This document shows, in pieces, positions 54,853 to 64,000 of a stretch of 64,000 nucleotides of DNA. A model generated the notes under the pieces. It had not been told where the DNA came from. It searched no databases and saw nothing but the letters and a program-made list of their open reading frames with translations. Source of the stretch: Meconema thalassinum (taxonomy: Eukaryota > Arthropoda > Insecta > Orthoptera > Tettigoniidae); the NCBI GenBank assembly GCA_946902985.2, contig OX336397.1:152947890-153011889 (forward strand), written 5' to 3'. The translations under genes and the position numbers were made by a program. Each line of letters opens with the position of its first letter. Position 1 is the stretch's first letter.

Positions 54853-57436
54853 GATTATTATTATTATATTATTATACAGTATTCTGCCTAGTGGCAGGTC
54901 CATGTCTTCGTACAGAGAATTTCTGATGCCAACGTTCCCGGTCTTCAGCTTCTTTCTTCAGTCTGCTGTAACTCTTTCTATCTTTCATATCATCCAAATG
55001 TTGGATTCTTCTTCTTCCCCGTCCTATCGTTCCTTTGATCTTACCTTCAATGACGTCGTGTATGAGCCCCTCATGTCTAAGTATGTGCCCGATCCAGTTG
55101 GCCTTCCTCTGAAGAATTGTATTCAGAAAAGTTTTATTCTCACCTACTCTTCTCAGTACTGCATCGTTTGTCACCCGATCTGTCCACTTGATCTTCTCTA
55201 TTCTCCTCCAGCACCACATTTCAAAACTTTCTAAGTATTTTCTTTCCCTTTTTCTCATTGTCCACGTCTCTACCCCGTACAGTGCAATGCTCCCGATGTA
55301 ACACTTCACCAATTTCTTCCTTAGTTCTAAACTCAACTTTCCGGTGAGCAGAGTCCTCTTCTTGTTGAATGCGGCTTTGGCAATGGCAATTCTGGCGCGA
55401 ATTTCATTTGTGCATTGAGCATCTTTTGTCAGCAAGCTTCCCAAGTACTTGAACTGCTTCACATTCTCCAATTCTTGATTGTCGATATTTACCCTCAAAG
55501 GTTTCTCCCGTTTTGAAATCCGCATCACTTTTGATTTCTCGATGTTGATTTCCATGCCATATATCCTTCCAGTTTCCACCAACCGGTTCATCATGTGCTG
55601 CAGTTGTCTTTGATTTTTGGCGAGCACTACTAGGTCATCTGCATACTTGATGGTGTTTATGAGGCGTCCTCCTATCCTGAAATTTCCGCATCCTTTCAAA
55701 GCTTCTTTCACCAGCCATTCACCATACAGGTTGAAGAGACTTGGCGATAGACAACATCCTTGTCTGACTCCTCTTCCTATTTCCACGCTGTTCGTTTCTC
55801 CGTATTTCAGTCGCACCTTTACTCTTTGTCCCAGGTACAAATTAAAAATTAGTCTCCGGTCTCTCCAGTTGATTCCTATCTCCTTAAGGATGTTCAACAA
55901 TTTTGTCCAGTTGACTCTGTCGAAGGCCTTCTGCCAGTCTATAAAACAAACGCAAACTTCTTCGTTAACAGTCAAAACTCTCTCCGACAATAACCTCACT
56001 ATACCGATAGCATCTCTGGTTCCTTTTCCTTTCCTAAATCCAAATTGATCTTCTCCCATTACTTCTTCAATTTTGTGTTCCAGCCGTCTATTGAGTATTC
56101 TTGCAATGATCTTCGCCACATGTGAGATCAGACTAATTGTTCGGTAATCACTACATTTCGTAGCTTGTTTTTTCTTCTCAAGAGGAACCATTGTGACGTC
56201 CAAAAAGTCTTTAGGCCATTCTCCATTTTCATAAATGTTGTTGATAAGTTGTGTCAGCACTTTCAGACCTCCATCTCTGATTTCTTTCAGCAAATCCACC
56301 GGTATGTCGTCTTCTCCTGTAGCTTTCCCTTTTTTCATGTCCTCAATTGCCTTCTCTACTTCCGTTGTCAGTATGCTGGGCCCTTTCTCGTCTTCATCAA
56401 TCGCCTCCTCTGTCTCCATGTCAATGTCTTGCGGACGGTGTTCCTTATCGTAGAGTTCCTTTATGTATTCTTCCCATATTTTCAGCACTCCCGCTTGTTC
56501 AGAAACCATTTGTCCTCTAGAGTCCTCTATTCCGAATGACCTTACTCCTTTGTTCTCGCTTCCTCCCAGCTCCTTCGTTTTCTGGTACATGAGGTCGTAC
56601 CGTCCTCTTCTCTGTAGTTCCTCTATGTCATCGCACATTTCTTCCATGTACTTTTCCTTTGCTTTGTCTGTTTCTCTCCTGAGTGCATTGTTAAGTCTTC
56701 TGTATTCTTCTTCGTTTATATTTTTACACTTCCTCCTTTCCTCCATCTTCTCCATCATCTCATTGGTGATCCAGGGTTTCCTCGCTCTCTTTGCTTCCCT
56801 CCCAACTTCACTCTTTAAAGTATTCAACAAAACCAGTTTAACATTTCGCCATTGCACTTCCACACTTGTACTTGCATTTTCACCTCTCATTTCACTAAAT
56901 TGCTGCTCCAATGATTCTCCTACTCTCTCATTGTTCACTCTTAACTTTTCCAGGTCCCATCTCTGCTTTCTCCTCCCACACTGTCGAATCCTCTTCAGCC
57001 TTGTATTGATGTCTGCAACCAGAAGGTTGTGATCCGAGTCGATATCGGCAGCCGGCATAGTCCTAGCGTCTTTCACACTGCCCCTAAACCTCTGTTTAAC
57101 AAGTATGTAGTCTATTTGATATCTGTTAATGTCTCCTGGGCTCCTCCATGTGTATAATTTGCTCTTTCTTTTCTTGAACCAAGTGTTCATCACCACTAAA
57201 TTGTTTCTCTGACAGAATTCCACTAGCATCCCTCCTCTGTCGTTCCTTCTGCCTAATCCATATTGTCCCACAATGTTTGCTTCTCTACCTTGTCCAACCA
57301 CACTATTCCAATCACCCATAATTATGATTATACTTCTAGTTTTGGCCACATTATGGCATTCCTCAGTAATTATTATCTGAAAGAAACTATCATAATCGCA
57401 AGCAAAGTTTGAATATATATCTGACAATGCTCGCAA
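54853..57436 (-). mobile_element. RTE/BovB-type LINE, 5'-truncated, ORF intact
   Basis: A single long ORF ends 20 bp before an (aat)n-like tail (54,853-54,870), the microsatellite-style 3' end usual for RTE elements. The N-terminal ~100 residues of the endonuclease are not present, so the insertion is 5'-truncated near 57,380-57,436. No clear target duplication could be picked out. Confidence 0.85.
54872..57436 (-). CDS. LINE endonuclease-reverse transcriptase, 854 aa, uninterrupted
   Basis: This protein nicks target DNA and reverse-transcribes the element RNA. The partial apurinic endonuclease includes GDWNSVVG (residues about 39-46), LYTWRSPG (about 94-101) and SDHNLL (about 133-138), the catalytic SDH. 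A basic coiled linker (about 150-330) is followed by reverse transcriptase with FIDWQKAFDRVNW (about 497-509), GVRQGCCLSPSLFN and the catalytic YADD (about 597-600), then thumb KQFKYLGSLLT. The C-terminal region holds YGVETWTMRK and ANWIGHILRH, near GRGRRR. The layout matches RTE/BovB proteins (usually about 950-1,050 residues) apart from the missing endonuclease start. The first Met at 57,436 is arbitrary. Absence of stops over 2.5 kb means a recent insertion. RTE is favoured, but neighbouring clades cannot be excluded without a tree. Confidence 0.9.
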   Translation of the reverse strand: MRALSDIYSNFACDYDSFFQIIITEECHNVAKTRSIIIIMGDWNSVVGQGREANIVGQYGLGRRNDRGGMLVEFCQRNNLVVMNTWFKKRKSKLYTWRSPGDINRYQIDYILVKQRFRGSVKDARTMPAADIDSDHNLLVADINTRLKRIRQCGRRKQRWDLEKLRVNNERVGESLEQQFSEMRGENASTSVEVQWRNVKLVLLNTLKSEVGREAKRARKPWITNEMMEKMEERRKCKNINEEEYRRLNNALRRETDKAKEKYMEEMCDDIEELQRRGRYDLMYQKTKELGGSENKGVRSFGIEDSRGQMVSEQAGVLKIWEEYIKELYDKEHRPQDIDMETEEAIDEDEKGPSILTTEVEKAIEDMKKGKATGEDDIPVDLLKEIRDGGLKVLTQLINNIYENGEWPKDFLDVTMVPLEKKKQATKCSDYRTISLISHVAKIIARILNRRLEHKIEEVMGEDQFGFRKGKGTRDAIGIVRLLSERVLTVNEEVCVCFIDWQKAFDRVNWTKLLNILKEIGINWRDRRLIFNLYLGQRVKVRLKYGETNSVEIGRGVRQGCCLSPSLFNLYGEWLVKEALKGCGNFRIGGRLINTIKYADDLVVLAKNQRQLQHMMNRLVETGRIYGMEINIEKSKVMRISKREKPLRVNIDNQELENVKQFKYLGSLLTKDAQCTNEIRARIAIAKAAFNKKRTLLTGKLSLELRKKLVKCYIGSIALYGVETWTMRKRERKYLESFEMWCWRRIEKIKWTDRVTNDAVLRRVGENKTFLNTILQRKANWIGHILRHEGLIHDVIEGKIKGTIGRGRRRIQHLDDMKDRKSYSRLKKEAEDRERWHQKFSVRRHGPATRQNTV

Positions 57437-57699
57437 TTTTAAGTCATTAAGTACATATCACTACGCTTTTAGCTTACAAACATCTTTGATTGTGATTCAC
57501 TCAGTCTGTAATTGTGAAATTAAAACGAAACTTAGTAAGAAAGAAGTATCATGAGAGGACGATTCTGAGATGGGCGCAGTGCTCTAGGTACAGATAGGGC
57601 AAAGAATGGTTTCAATATGGAACGAGGCTAATACGGTCATCTTCATGTCCTGCATTATACGTTATAGTAGTTTCCTTATTTCCAATCATTACTTGTTGT

Positions 57700-58023
57700 T
57701 GCTTCATTTGACGGGCTTGGACATCGTGGTCATTTAGCCCCATGTTCTTGGGCGTGTGGGTGTAAATTTGTCTGATAACCTGTGGTAGTATGATGGCTGT
57801 ATTAATGAGTTTAATTAAAGTGAGGATTTGGAGGGAGTTGGCCGTGGCCTTAAATAAGGAACCTTCCCGGAATTCTCCTGGAGTGGAAGAAGGAAACCAC
57901 GGATGGCAACTTCCAGTATGGCTGAGGTGGTAATCGAACCCGCCTCTTCCCAGAATTGCCCCACGTGACTGAGTGGACCCTGGGATGACAACCATGAAAA
58001 CTAGCCACTGTGCCACGAGCCGC
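57700..58023 (-). mobile_element. tRNA-derived SINE, copy 4
   Basis: Minus strand: 'gcggctcgtggcacagtggc' (A-box region, 58,005-58,023), a B-box-like 'ggcgggttcgattaccacct' (about 57,930-57,950) and the tail 'ggggctaaatgaccacgatg'. Confidence 0.72.
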
Positions 58024-58536
58024 TAAAAACTAAGTTTTGCAGTTGTTATTGGTAAATTTTGATCATGTATTTATGAGTGTTAATTTGTCTGATAACATTT
58101 GTTTGTATGGTGTCTGTAGTAGTTTGCCTAGGAGTATTTATTATGGTGTGGAAATGATCAATCAGATGACCCAAGATTTGAAGTATTTTACCTTTCCGGG
58201 ATGAATCCAGCAAACACCACAGTTGTCTACGTTAAGATTCGATGATAGTAGTTATAATAATAATCATTCATATATATAGATAGATCTACCTTTTAATATT
58301 CCCATTTCAACGCGGACGCAATGATTTTTTTCTTCCTTGTGGAGAGTGATTTAACGGCCAGATGCCCTTACTGACGCCAACCTCATGAGAGGAGTTAATA
58401 AGAGATGAAATGAGTGAAACAGAACGAAACTAGGCGAGGCATTAGAAGGAAGCGGCCATAAAGTTGAAAATGGGAAACCTCGGAGAACGGATCGAGCCCA
58501 CGTCTCTCAAAGGCCGCAAACATCTGGGCTCCAGCG

Positions 58537-58581
<45 letters not shown>

Positions 58582-59459
58582 TCTCAGTCACGGGCTGCCC
58601 AATAAATACATTTCCGGTTTCGCTGCATCGAAATTGGAGAGTAGATTGCCTAGCTCAATTGAATTACAACAGGTAGCGTCGGCTTACGATGATAATAATA
58701 ACTCACTGTCGTGACTGCGAGCCTCCCAGGTTCTGAACCCAGGACTGGAGTTCAGTTCGAACCTCATTATTATTATTTGGTAATAGATGTATGTAAGGAA
58801 GTCATGCTTATTAGTCTCAGGGGAATGAGCCAGAAGCGCATGACAGGAAGTTTACACAGACTTTAGAATTATTGACTGATTGAAGAATCCAGTCTATTGT
58901 GCACTATGCACTATTTGACCAAATGAAACATAATAACAAGCGGATTCAATTAGTTGGACTTGCAGCCATGTGAATGTTAGTATATGAAGCCGCCACTAGC
59001 TTGGTTGGCAGCACCTACTGGGTGATCGAATTGGAAATAACCACAGACACGCAGTAGAGGGAGGGACGGTCTCTGGTCATCTCTAGTTGGATATAATGAC
59101 ATTCAAGATGGCGCACGGGAGCTCTTAGCTTCCAGCCATCGCCTTGAACGTGTGATAGAGTTCAGTCCCGTGGGGACAAGCCAGACTTCGTGTAGAAGTA
59201 ACACTTAGTAGAACTGAATCAAGCTGCGTAACCCTCCGTCAGCATATTCAAAGCAACTTTAAATATTGTTCATGCAACGACTGCTATACTCTATTAAAAC
59301 AGCAGTAATTTACGGTGAAGTAACGTCTTTCATTCCTGCGAGTTCCGGGACCACCCAAAAATCCAATCTCCCTATCTAGGAACCACTCGACTAGTAAACA
59401 ACACCAGAAGCGCTGTCAACCTGCCAGAACATCTCACAGGACAGGTAAGGGCACGACAA
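58024..59459. other. Repeat debris, no gene
   Basis: 58,070-58,200 resembles the SINE body. 58,340-58,450 is the dispersed fragment also seen inverted at 53,945. 58,470-58,520 looks like another SINE piece. 58,700-58,760 contains 'gttcagttcgaacctcatta' with an (att)n tail. 58,860-59,459 has nothing assignable. Confidence 0.5.
58536..58581. repeat. (AAT)n microsatellite
   Basis: About 14 perfect units. Confidence 0.97.
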
Positions 59460-59853
59460 TACATAACAGGAGGATAAATCTCTACCGCCACCTTCTCAGA
59501 ATGAACTGTAACAGATTGACCAAACAAATCGTCGATTTATTCCGTAACCGCAAAACAAAACCCACATGCTTTAAAGAAACTGAACAAGACCCAGTAGAAT
59601 AATTAAAAATTACAGAAAATTCGCTACTCAATCGGAAAGCTAAAATAATTACCAAGGACAAAAATATAAGGTTCCAGAACAAATCTACACTAAAATCCAA
59701 ACCCCATCATCTCGGGAGAAGTCGGGTGAAGAAGGTCAGAAAGAATTAAGAGATACTGGGCACAAAGGAAAGAACAATACCCAGGGAGATGATTGATTCA
59801 ACGTACCGCAAACAGGGTGAAATGAAAGTATAGTAGGCTAATAATAATAATCT
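59460..59853 (+). mobile_element. LINE 3' fragment
   Basis: Plus-strand translation with stops reads LYRHLLRMNCNRLTKQI, then LKITENSLLNRKAK. These align with the minus-strand fragment at 8,947-9,441 (FYGHMVRMDCSRLNKQI, FKITEEDCLNRIEYRK). It ends in a (taa)n run at 59,838-59,852. It is a very short 5'-truncated copy of the same LINE type. Confidence 0.65.
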
Positions 59854-59909
59854 CTACATATATTATTTCCCATTTTACAGGACCGGAGACAAGGTGAGGA
59901 AAAACATTT

Positions 59910-59985
59910 AAAGGGGACTTACGGTGGGATTTGAACCATTGCCCCTGCACGTTAACGCGCGTAACCGTTCAGTTCAATAATGACA
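59910..59985 (-). other. tRNA-like sequence
   Basis: The minus strand has 'gaacggttacgcgcgttaac' (A-box-like) and 'aatggttcaaatcccaccgt' (B box, 59,920-59,940). No acceptor stem pairs well, so it is probably a SINE head. Confidence 0.45.
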
Positions 59986-59999
59986 ATAATATTTCTAAT

Positions 60000-60589
60000 A
60001 GTATTTCGAACAGTCTGAATAGATGAAAGTATTTTGTATTTTGAATTATGTTTTAATCCGTTATAAGTTAGTGGTCGAAACATTAACCACCTATTATAAG
60101 GACAATGTATATTGCCAATGATGCTGATGGTTGAATCCTTCAGCCATTTACCAACAAATTAACTTTTGGAAGTGTTAATATTAGCCTACTGAAAACCAAA
60201 TATTATCTCTTTATCACCTTGACCTAAAGTACATGAAATATATTTTTAAAATAAAAACGATTGGGCCTAATAATAAAAAGTTTAAAAATGGTAGGCCGAA
60301 TTAAATGATAGTTAAAAATAAATATGCTTCTAAAAATTAAAAGTCTATTCTTTTATAATCTTAATTTTAAGAGCATTAAAATGCGAAATAAAACAAAAAT
60401 TAAAATTTATGTTAATTAATATTAGGGTAAAACAATTAAAATTAAATTAAAATAAATACAAATAAATGAACATCAGTAATACCAACTCTGCCCTATAAAG
60501 GGTTAAAATACAATTTTGTGTGTTTCGGAAATTCATATATATACTTTTTTATGAGAATTATTTATTTTGTATGTAAACTACTCTTTGGG
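60000..60589. other. AT-rich DNA, no gene
   Basis: Extremely A/T-rich, especially 60,230-60,480, with short near-repeats of 'aaaattaaaatt'. No features. Confidence 0.6.
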
Positions 60590-60872
60590 AGAATTTTGCC
60601 CCAACTCTGTGAAGTCTAAACTAGTGTGTGTACTTGTAATTGAGGTAGGATTAGGGCAGGAAGCGGCCGTGGCCTCCGGTTGGGTACTACGCCAGCATTT
60701 GCATTGAGTAGGAGTGGAAAACGACGGATGGCTGAGTTCTGCCTCACTATCCCTCGGATCCAAATTTAATGTCTTGTGGCACACCCAAATTTAATGTCTT
60801 GTGGCAGAGCGGAGAATTGAACCCGAGCCTTCGTGGTCAATCCAAAAGTTAGCCAATGCTCAGCGAGGCGGT
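60590..60872 (-). mobile_element. tRNA-derived SINE, copy 5 (partial)
   Basis: Shares 'gtgtgt.cttgtaattgaggta', 'ggaagcggccgtggcct' and the minus-strand B box 'aggctcgggttcaattctcc' (60,808-60,828) with copy 1. A 20-base phrase ('aaatttaatgtcttgtggca') is tandemly duplicated at 60,761-60,805. Confidence 0.7.
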
Positions 60873-62583
60873 CAGGTAACTTTCTAGTTTGATGATCAAA
60901 GTATCAGCACGGTACGTATTTTTCTGGGTACCGGTACCGAATGTTTGGGCATCTTATATTCCATGTTCCAATTCGCTGTTCCTCAAGGGGAATTAAATAA
61001 AAGGTCTAGGTAATTGGGGCATAAGGGTTTAAGTGGCAGTTGGCGGTAAAGAAAATGCCAATTAAGGGATAAAGTTTTAATGTGGTATTCAAGCGGCATT
61101 ACGGGGGAAGTTACAAGTGATTTGCAATATTAAAATATTACTTTGCGACATTTTTCCCGGCTGAAGTCTTCTATTATTACACTGAAATCTAAACTTGCTA
61201 AATGGTCACAGGACGTTATAGCTGCACTGAAAAAAGTAATATTAGTTATAATTTAGTTCGAAAACTAAAATTAATTAATTAATTAAATTTAAAAAATCCA
61301 TGCCGCAGGGCTTCCCGTACCGCGGGGCCCTGGGCGGTCGCCCTCCCCTAGATCTGGCCCTGGAAAAGAATGTAGGCTTAATTTAGGTTATTGATGGAAT
61401 ATATATTTATTTCATTAACTTTTGTAATTTGTCACCAGGGCATAAGCATATAAAATAATACAGTTATATCTGATTACCTGTAGTGTTGGAAATACGACAC
61501 TAGTCTTACCGTTGTTCTATGACCGTGGCTAGGCTATGGTGTCTATAATCAGCGGGGGGAGGTTGCTAGGAATGTCGTCACCGAGTTACCGTCTTCCGAC
61601 TTAAATCATGTGCCTCGCGGCAAAATATTAAGATCTAAGAATTTTGATTTCCATGTAGGAATACTTGAAGTACTCTTTACAGACGTGACTAAATTAGATA
61701 ATGGAGATGAATCTTTCTACCGAGTTAAACTTGGACATGTTCGTGCCGTGTGTAAATTGTTTTACAATATTTTATTGTCGAGGATATACAAGATAAAATG
61801 TGTAACAAGAAACGTCTTTATGACGGCAGTTATAAAAGATACCCAGTGATAGTACTTATAATTGGCAAGCATAAATACATTTTTCAATCGATTCCACATT
61901 CATGTTGGTGCAAAGACGGAGATATGTTGTGTTTGGTTTGAAGTGAGTTTCTTGTAACCCGGGGTGGTCTTGTTTTTTCTGAAACTCATTGGATCCAGTT
62001 GCTGCCAATTTCTTGGTGCTCGCGGTGTAACGTAAGTTAACTTTCACGCTGATAGGTTTGTAATGTACTTTAGTGGAATTTATTCTGCCTGCCCCATCGT
62101 ATTATGCTGAGATTTGTGTATAACTTATTTAGGAATAAAGAAGCCAATAATAGGACGTTTCTTTTCAGTGGCTACTACCAGTAATTCCTCATTCACGCTG
62201 TCTGATGCAGCATGCACAACAGTGCATGCATGCTGTTCTTATTAATATATCAAAAAGTAACTGTTCAATTTTGAAAATACTTACATAACTTTCATGAACT
62301 TTTACGCAGTTGAACCAGCTGTATGAATTTGTGTTCTTCCATTTGAGAATATTGATTTAGTGTCAATATCTTGATTATTGCTCTCCACATGAGCGTAAGT
62401 AGCACATTATTTTACAGGCCCCTGGGTCATTTACGAATATGAGTACCGATATCTTGAATGGTTTAGATGTTTTTTCCGTGTGACATCTTAGGTGAATAAC
62501 CTTTTATATGATAATGATTTGGCATACTTGTATAAGTAGCCTACGACCTCTTATAATTCTGAAGCGCACTTTGTGTGTTCTAG
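60873..62583. other. Upstream region of the probable host gene
   Basis: 61,300-61,360 is a GC-rich dispersed fragment ('gcagggcttcccgtaccgcg'). 61,610-61,849 is open for 79 codons but has no recognisable domain. Any 5' non-coding exon and promoter of the gene starting at 62,597 should lie here. The only supportive signal is a 3' splice site 'ttgtgtgttctag' ending at 62,583. Confidence 0.4.
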
Positions 62584-62596
62584 TTTGCTGAATATT

Positions 62597-62944
62597 ATGG
62601 AGCAACAACCATTCATTAAGAGTGAGCCAGAATGGCTACCTCAAACTGATGAATTACCTAATATTGTAAGTCGTATTTATTATGTTTATCATGTAACATA
62701 ACAATCTTAGAGATGTGCGTAACAAGCAAGGTATATTCACTTAATACCTGCTACCAATTAGTAGTATTTTATTGTTACACGTTGCTTAGTACAGTTATTC
62801 TGTCTGTGTGTTTAACGTTGGCTCGTACTGTATTATACTTTCCAGGAATCAATTGACCTGTTACCCTCTTATAATCTGCTGGATGTATCTGGTGATATAT
62901 ATGAAGATAAAAGTGGGGTGGTGAAATTTGAACACCAAGTACAG
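62597..62944 (+). CDS. Probable zinc-finger protein gene, first two coding exons (continues beyond window)
   Basis: Coding exon 1 is 62,597-62,665: 23 codons starting MEQQPFIKSEPEWLPQ, ending before a good donor GTAAGT. Coding exon 2 is 62,846-62,944: 33 codons beginning ESIDLLPSYNLLDV, preceded by 'tatactttccag' and followed by GTGATT. Both junctions are in phase 0, so the reading frame is kept. A 3' splice site (ttctag, ending 62,583) 13 bases before the ATG suggests a 5' non-coding exon upstream. Short acidic N-termini with FIKSEPEW/FIKCEPEW are common at the start of insect C2H2 zinc-finger proteins (established knowledge), so fingers are expected in a downstream exon outside the window. 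No TE signature is visible in these exons. This is the best host gene candidate here. Further small exons in 62,945-64,000 were not recognised. Confidence 0.6.
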
Positions 62945-63126
62945 GTGATTATAGGTTTTATATTTCCTCTCATGTATATGGTTCTTATTTAAGCAGTCAG
63001 TAGTTGCTGATGTTATTGTGTTCATAATGCGGGTCCACTCTGTTGCCACCCTGGGCCCCATTGTATGTGAAGTCTACACCATATGCTGTGATTACAGTAG
63101 CAAATTTATTGGTAATGCAGGTTCAC

Positions 63127-63151
63127 TGATCATCATCATCATCATCATCGT
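63127..63151. repeat. (ATC)n microsatellite
   Basis: Seven or so ATC units. Confidence 0.9.
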
Positions 63152-63333
63152 TGACAACCTCCAGTTTCCCAAGTGCGGTTCACTTTTTGGCATATTTGTC
63201 GGAGGATAAAACACTGATTTAGTAATAACCTTTTATATCAAAACTTCAATGTTTTAAACCTCAAACAGTAAAAAAAAATGTTTAACTCTTTCACATCTAA
63301 GGAGTATTTCTATAAAAATCAAACGAGAGAGAG

Positions 63334-63497
63334 CTAGCCATGCCTGTCAATATGATGTTGGTCCTCCTTCCACCTTGATGCCTCCCTCTCCTGTAAGCTA
63401 TGGCTGTCAATATATTGATGGTCCACCCTTGAAGACTGCCTCCACTCCTAGCTGTGACTATCAGTATGGTGCTGACTTATCCTTCATCTTCATGATA
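63334..63497 (+). repeat. Imperfect 53-62-bp tandem repeat, three units
   Basis: Units start at 'agccatgcctgtcaatatga' (63,334-63,338), 'agctatggctgtcaatatat' (63,396) and 'agctgtgactatcagtatgg' (63,449). Confidence 0.75.
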
Positions 63498-63634
63498 GGC
63501 TCTATTGTTGAATAAATATTTAATGGTGACGAGTTCTTGGTGTTTGTAGAAACTTTGTACAAAGGAGAAAGTTTTTTTTTTTTTTTTTGACTGGCACGAA
63601 GTACCGTCAAATACACACCAGTGATTGTCTATGG

Positions 63635-63700
63635 CAGTGTTTCTCAGCCTTTTATTGGACCGCGGTCGTGAAATTCATTCTCTAAAGTTCTTAAGCTGCT
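63635..63700 (+). mobile_element. Possible hAT-type transposon end
   Basis: 'cagtgtttctcagccttttattggaccgcgg' has the CAGTG..TCTCAACC..CGCGG wording of hAT terminal repeats. No partner end or 8-bp duplication could be identified in the remaining sequence. Confidence 0.4.
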
Positions 63701-63756
63701 GTCTATAAACATATTGTTATTCACTTCTCTGTTTATTAACACATTGTATAATCACC

Positions 63757-63805
63757 TTGTTGGTTGGTTCCTTAGTTTAGGGGCTTTGACAACGCGGTCA
63801 ATCAC
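63757..63805 (-). mobile_element. 3'-end fragment of the tRNA-derived SINE
   Basis: 'ggttccttagtttaggggct ttgacaacgcggtca' matches the tail of the SINEs at 50,036 and 57,700. Confidence 0.6.
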
Positions 63806-64000
63806 CTTGATAACGACAAGGGCTCATGTATTTTTCATTACAAGTGAATTTATATAACATGAGATTTCAAGTAGCTGCCACTGTACTTACAAATAAGCCC
63901 CTATTTGTTATTTGTTCCCGTTAAATTACACCCAAAGTCAGGTTTCCATGAGATCAAGAATGGTTTTAAATTGCCAACGCTTGGTACAAGACTTCTGACA

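Larger units (their letters stand above)
62945..64000. other. Intron-like region with repeats
   Basis: Holds the microsatellite at 63,127, a 53-62-bp tandem triplet at 63,334-63,497, a poly-T run at 63,572-63,589, a possible hAT end at 63,635 and a SINE tail at 63,757. No coding exon was recognised. Confidence 0.5.

Noticed and set aside
54851..57032. Plus-strand ORFs of 72-189 residues across the LINE
   Set aside because: Antisense shadows of the intact 854-codon reverse transcriptase.
61610..61849. 79-codon ORF upstream of the host gene
   Set aside because: No domain, no splice context tying it to the downstream exons, and length within chance for AT-moderate DNA.

Overview
The window is eukaryotic nuclear DNA, almost certainly from an arthropod and most likely an insect with a large, repeat-rich genome. 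It has no bacterial-style gene packing. It does have tRNA-derived SINEs, APE-type non-LTR retrotransposons, Tc1/mariner relatives, Helitrons, a C2H2 zinc-finger array and short GT-AG exons whose N-terminus (acidic, KSEPEW motif) is typical of insect zinc-finger proteins. The species cannot be named from sequence alone. No RNA gene or CRISPR array was found. Almost the whole window is transposable elements in various stages of decay. Only one probable host gene start (62,597-62,944, + strand) was seen, plus a decayed zinc-finger gene at 14.0-17.4 kb.

Layout. 0-3.5 kb: diverged repeat fragments. 3.57-8.90 kb: two non-autonomous Helitrons built mainly from ~164-bp tandem repeats, the second interrupted by a 1.74-kb foldback element with ~210-bp inverted ends. 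8.9-13.0 kb: a short LINE fragment placed at the Helitron 3' end, then a nearly full-length but dead LINE. 14.0-17.4 kb: a C2H2 zinc-finger array broken by a stop, a frameshift and a Tc1 deletion derivative. 17.4-23.1 kb: a transposase remnant, another foldback element, a third tandem-repeat Helitron and a 1.1-kb TIR element.

25,515-37,794 is the standout. It is a 12.28-kb near-palindrome with two arms of about 5.84 and 5.93 kb around a ~0.5-kb spacer. It ends in 5'-AG...CT-3' and is flanked by a perfect 6-bp target duplication (GAGGCA). Each arm carries three FLYWCH zinc-finger ORFs, 12-bp and 14-bp minisatellites, a ~123-bp tandem block and a tRNA-like stretch. No polymerase, integrase or transposase was found in it. 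Termini, duplication length and long inverted repeats resemble Maverick/Polinton elements, but its gene content is different. I treat it as a giant non-autonomous (or unrecognised) element.

40.6-43.3 kb: a Mutator-like/Kolobok-like DNA transposon with a broken transposase. 43.8-47.2 kb: a Helitron with canonical ends and a decayed Rep/helicase from which the HUH part is deleted. 48.4-52 kb: the second 1.1-kb TIR element and a SINE cluster. 52.7 kb: a Tc1 deletion derivative with intact ends. 54.85-57.44 kb: an RTE/BovB-type LINE with an uninterrupted 854-codon ORF. 57.7-61 kb: more SINE and LINE debris. 62.6 kb: the first coding exons of a probable zinc-finger gene that continues out of the window.
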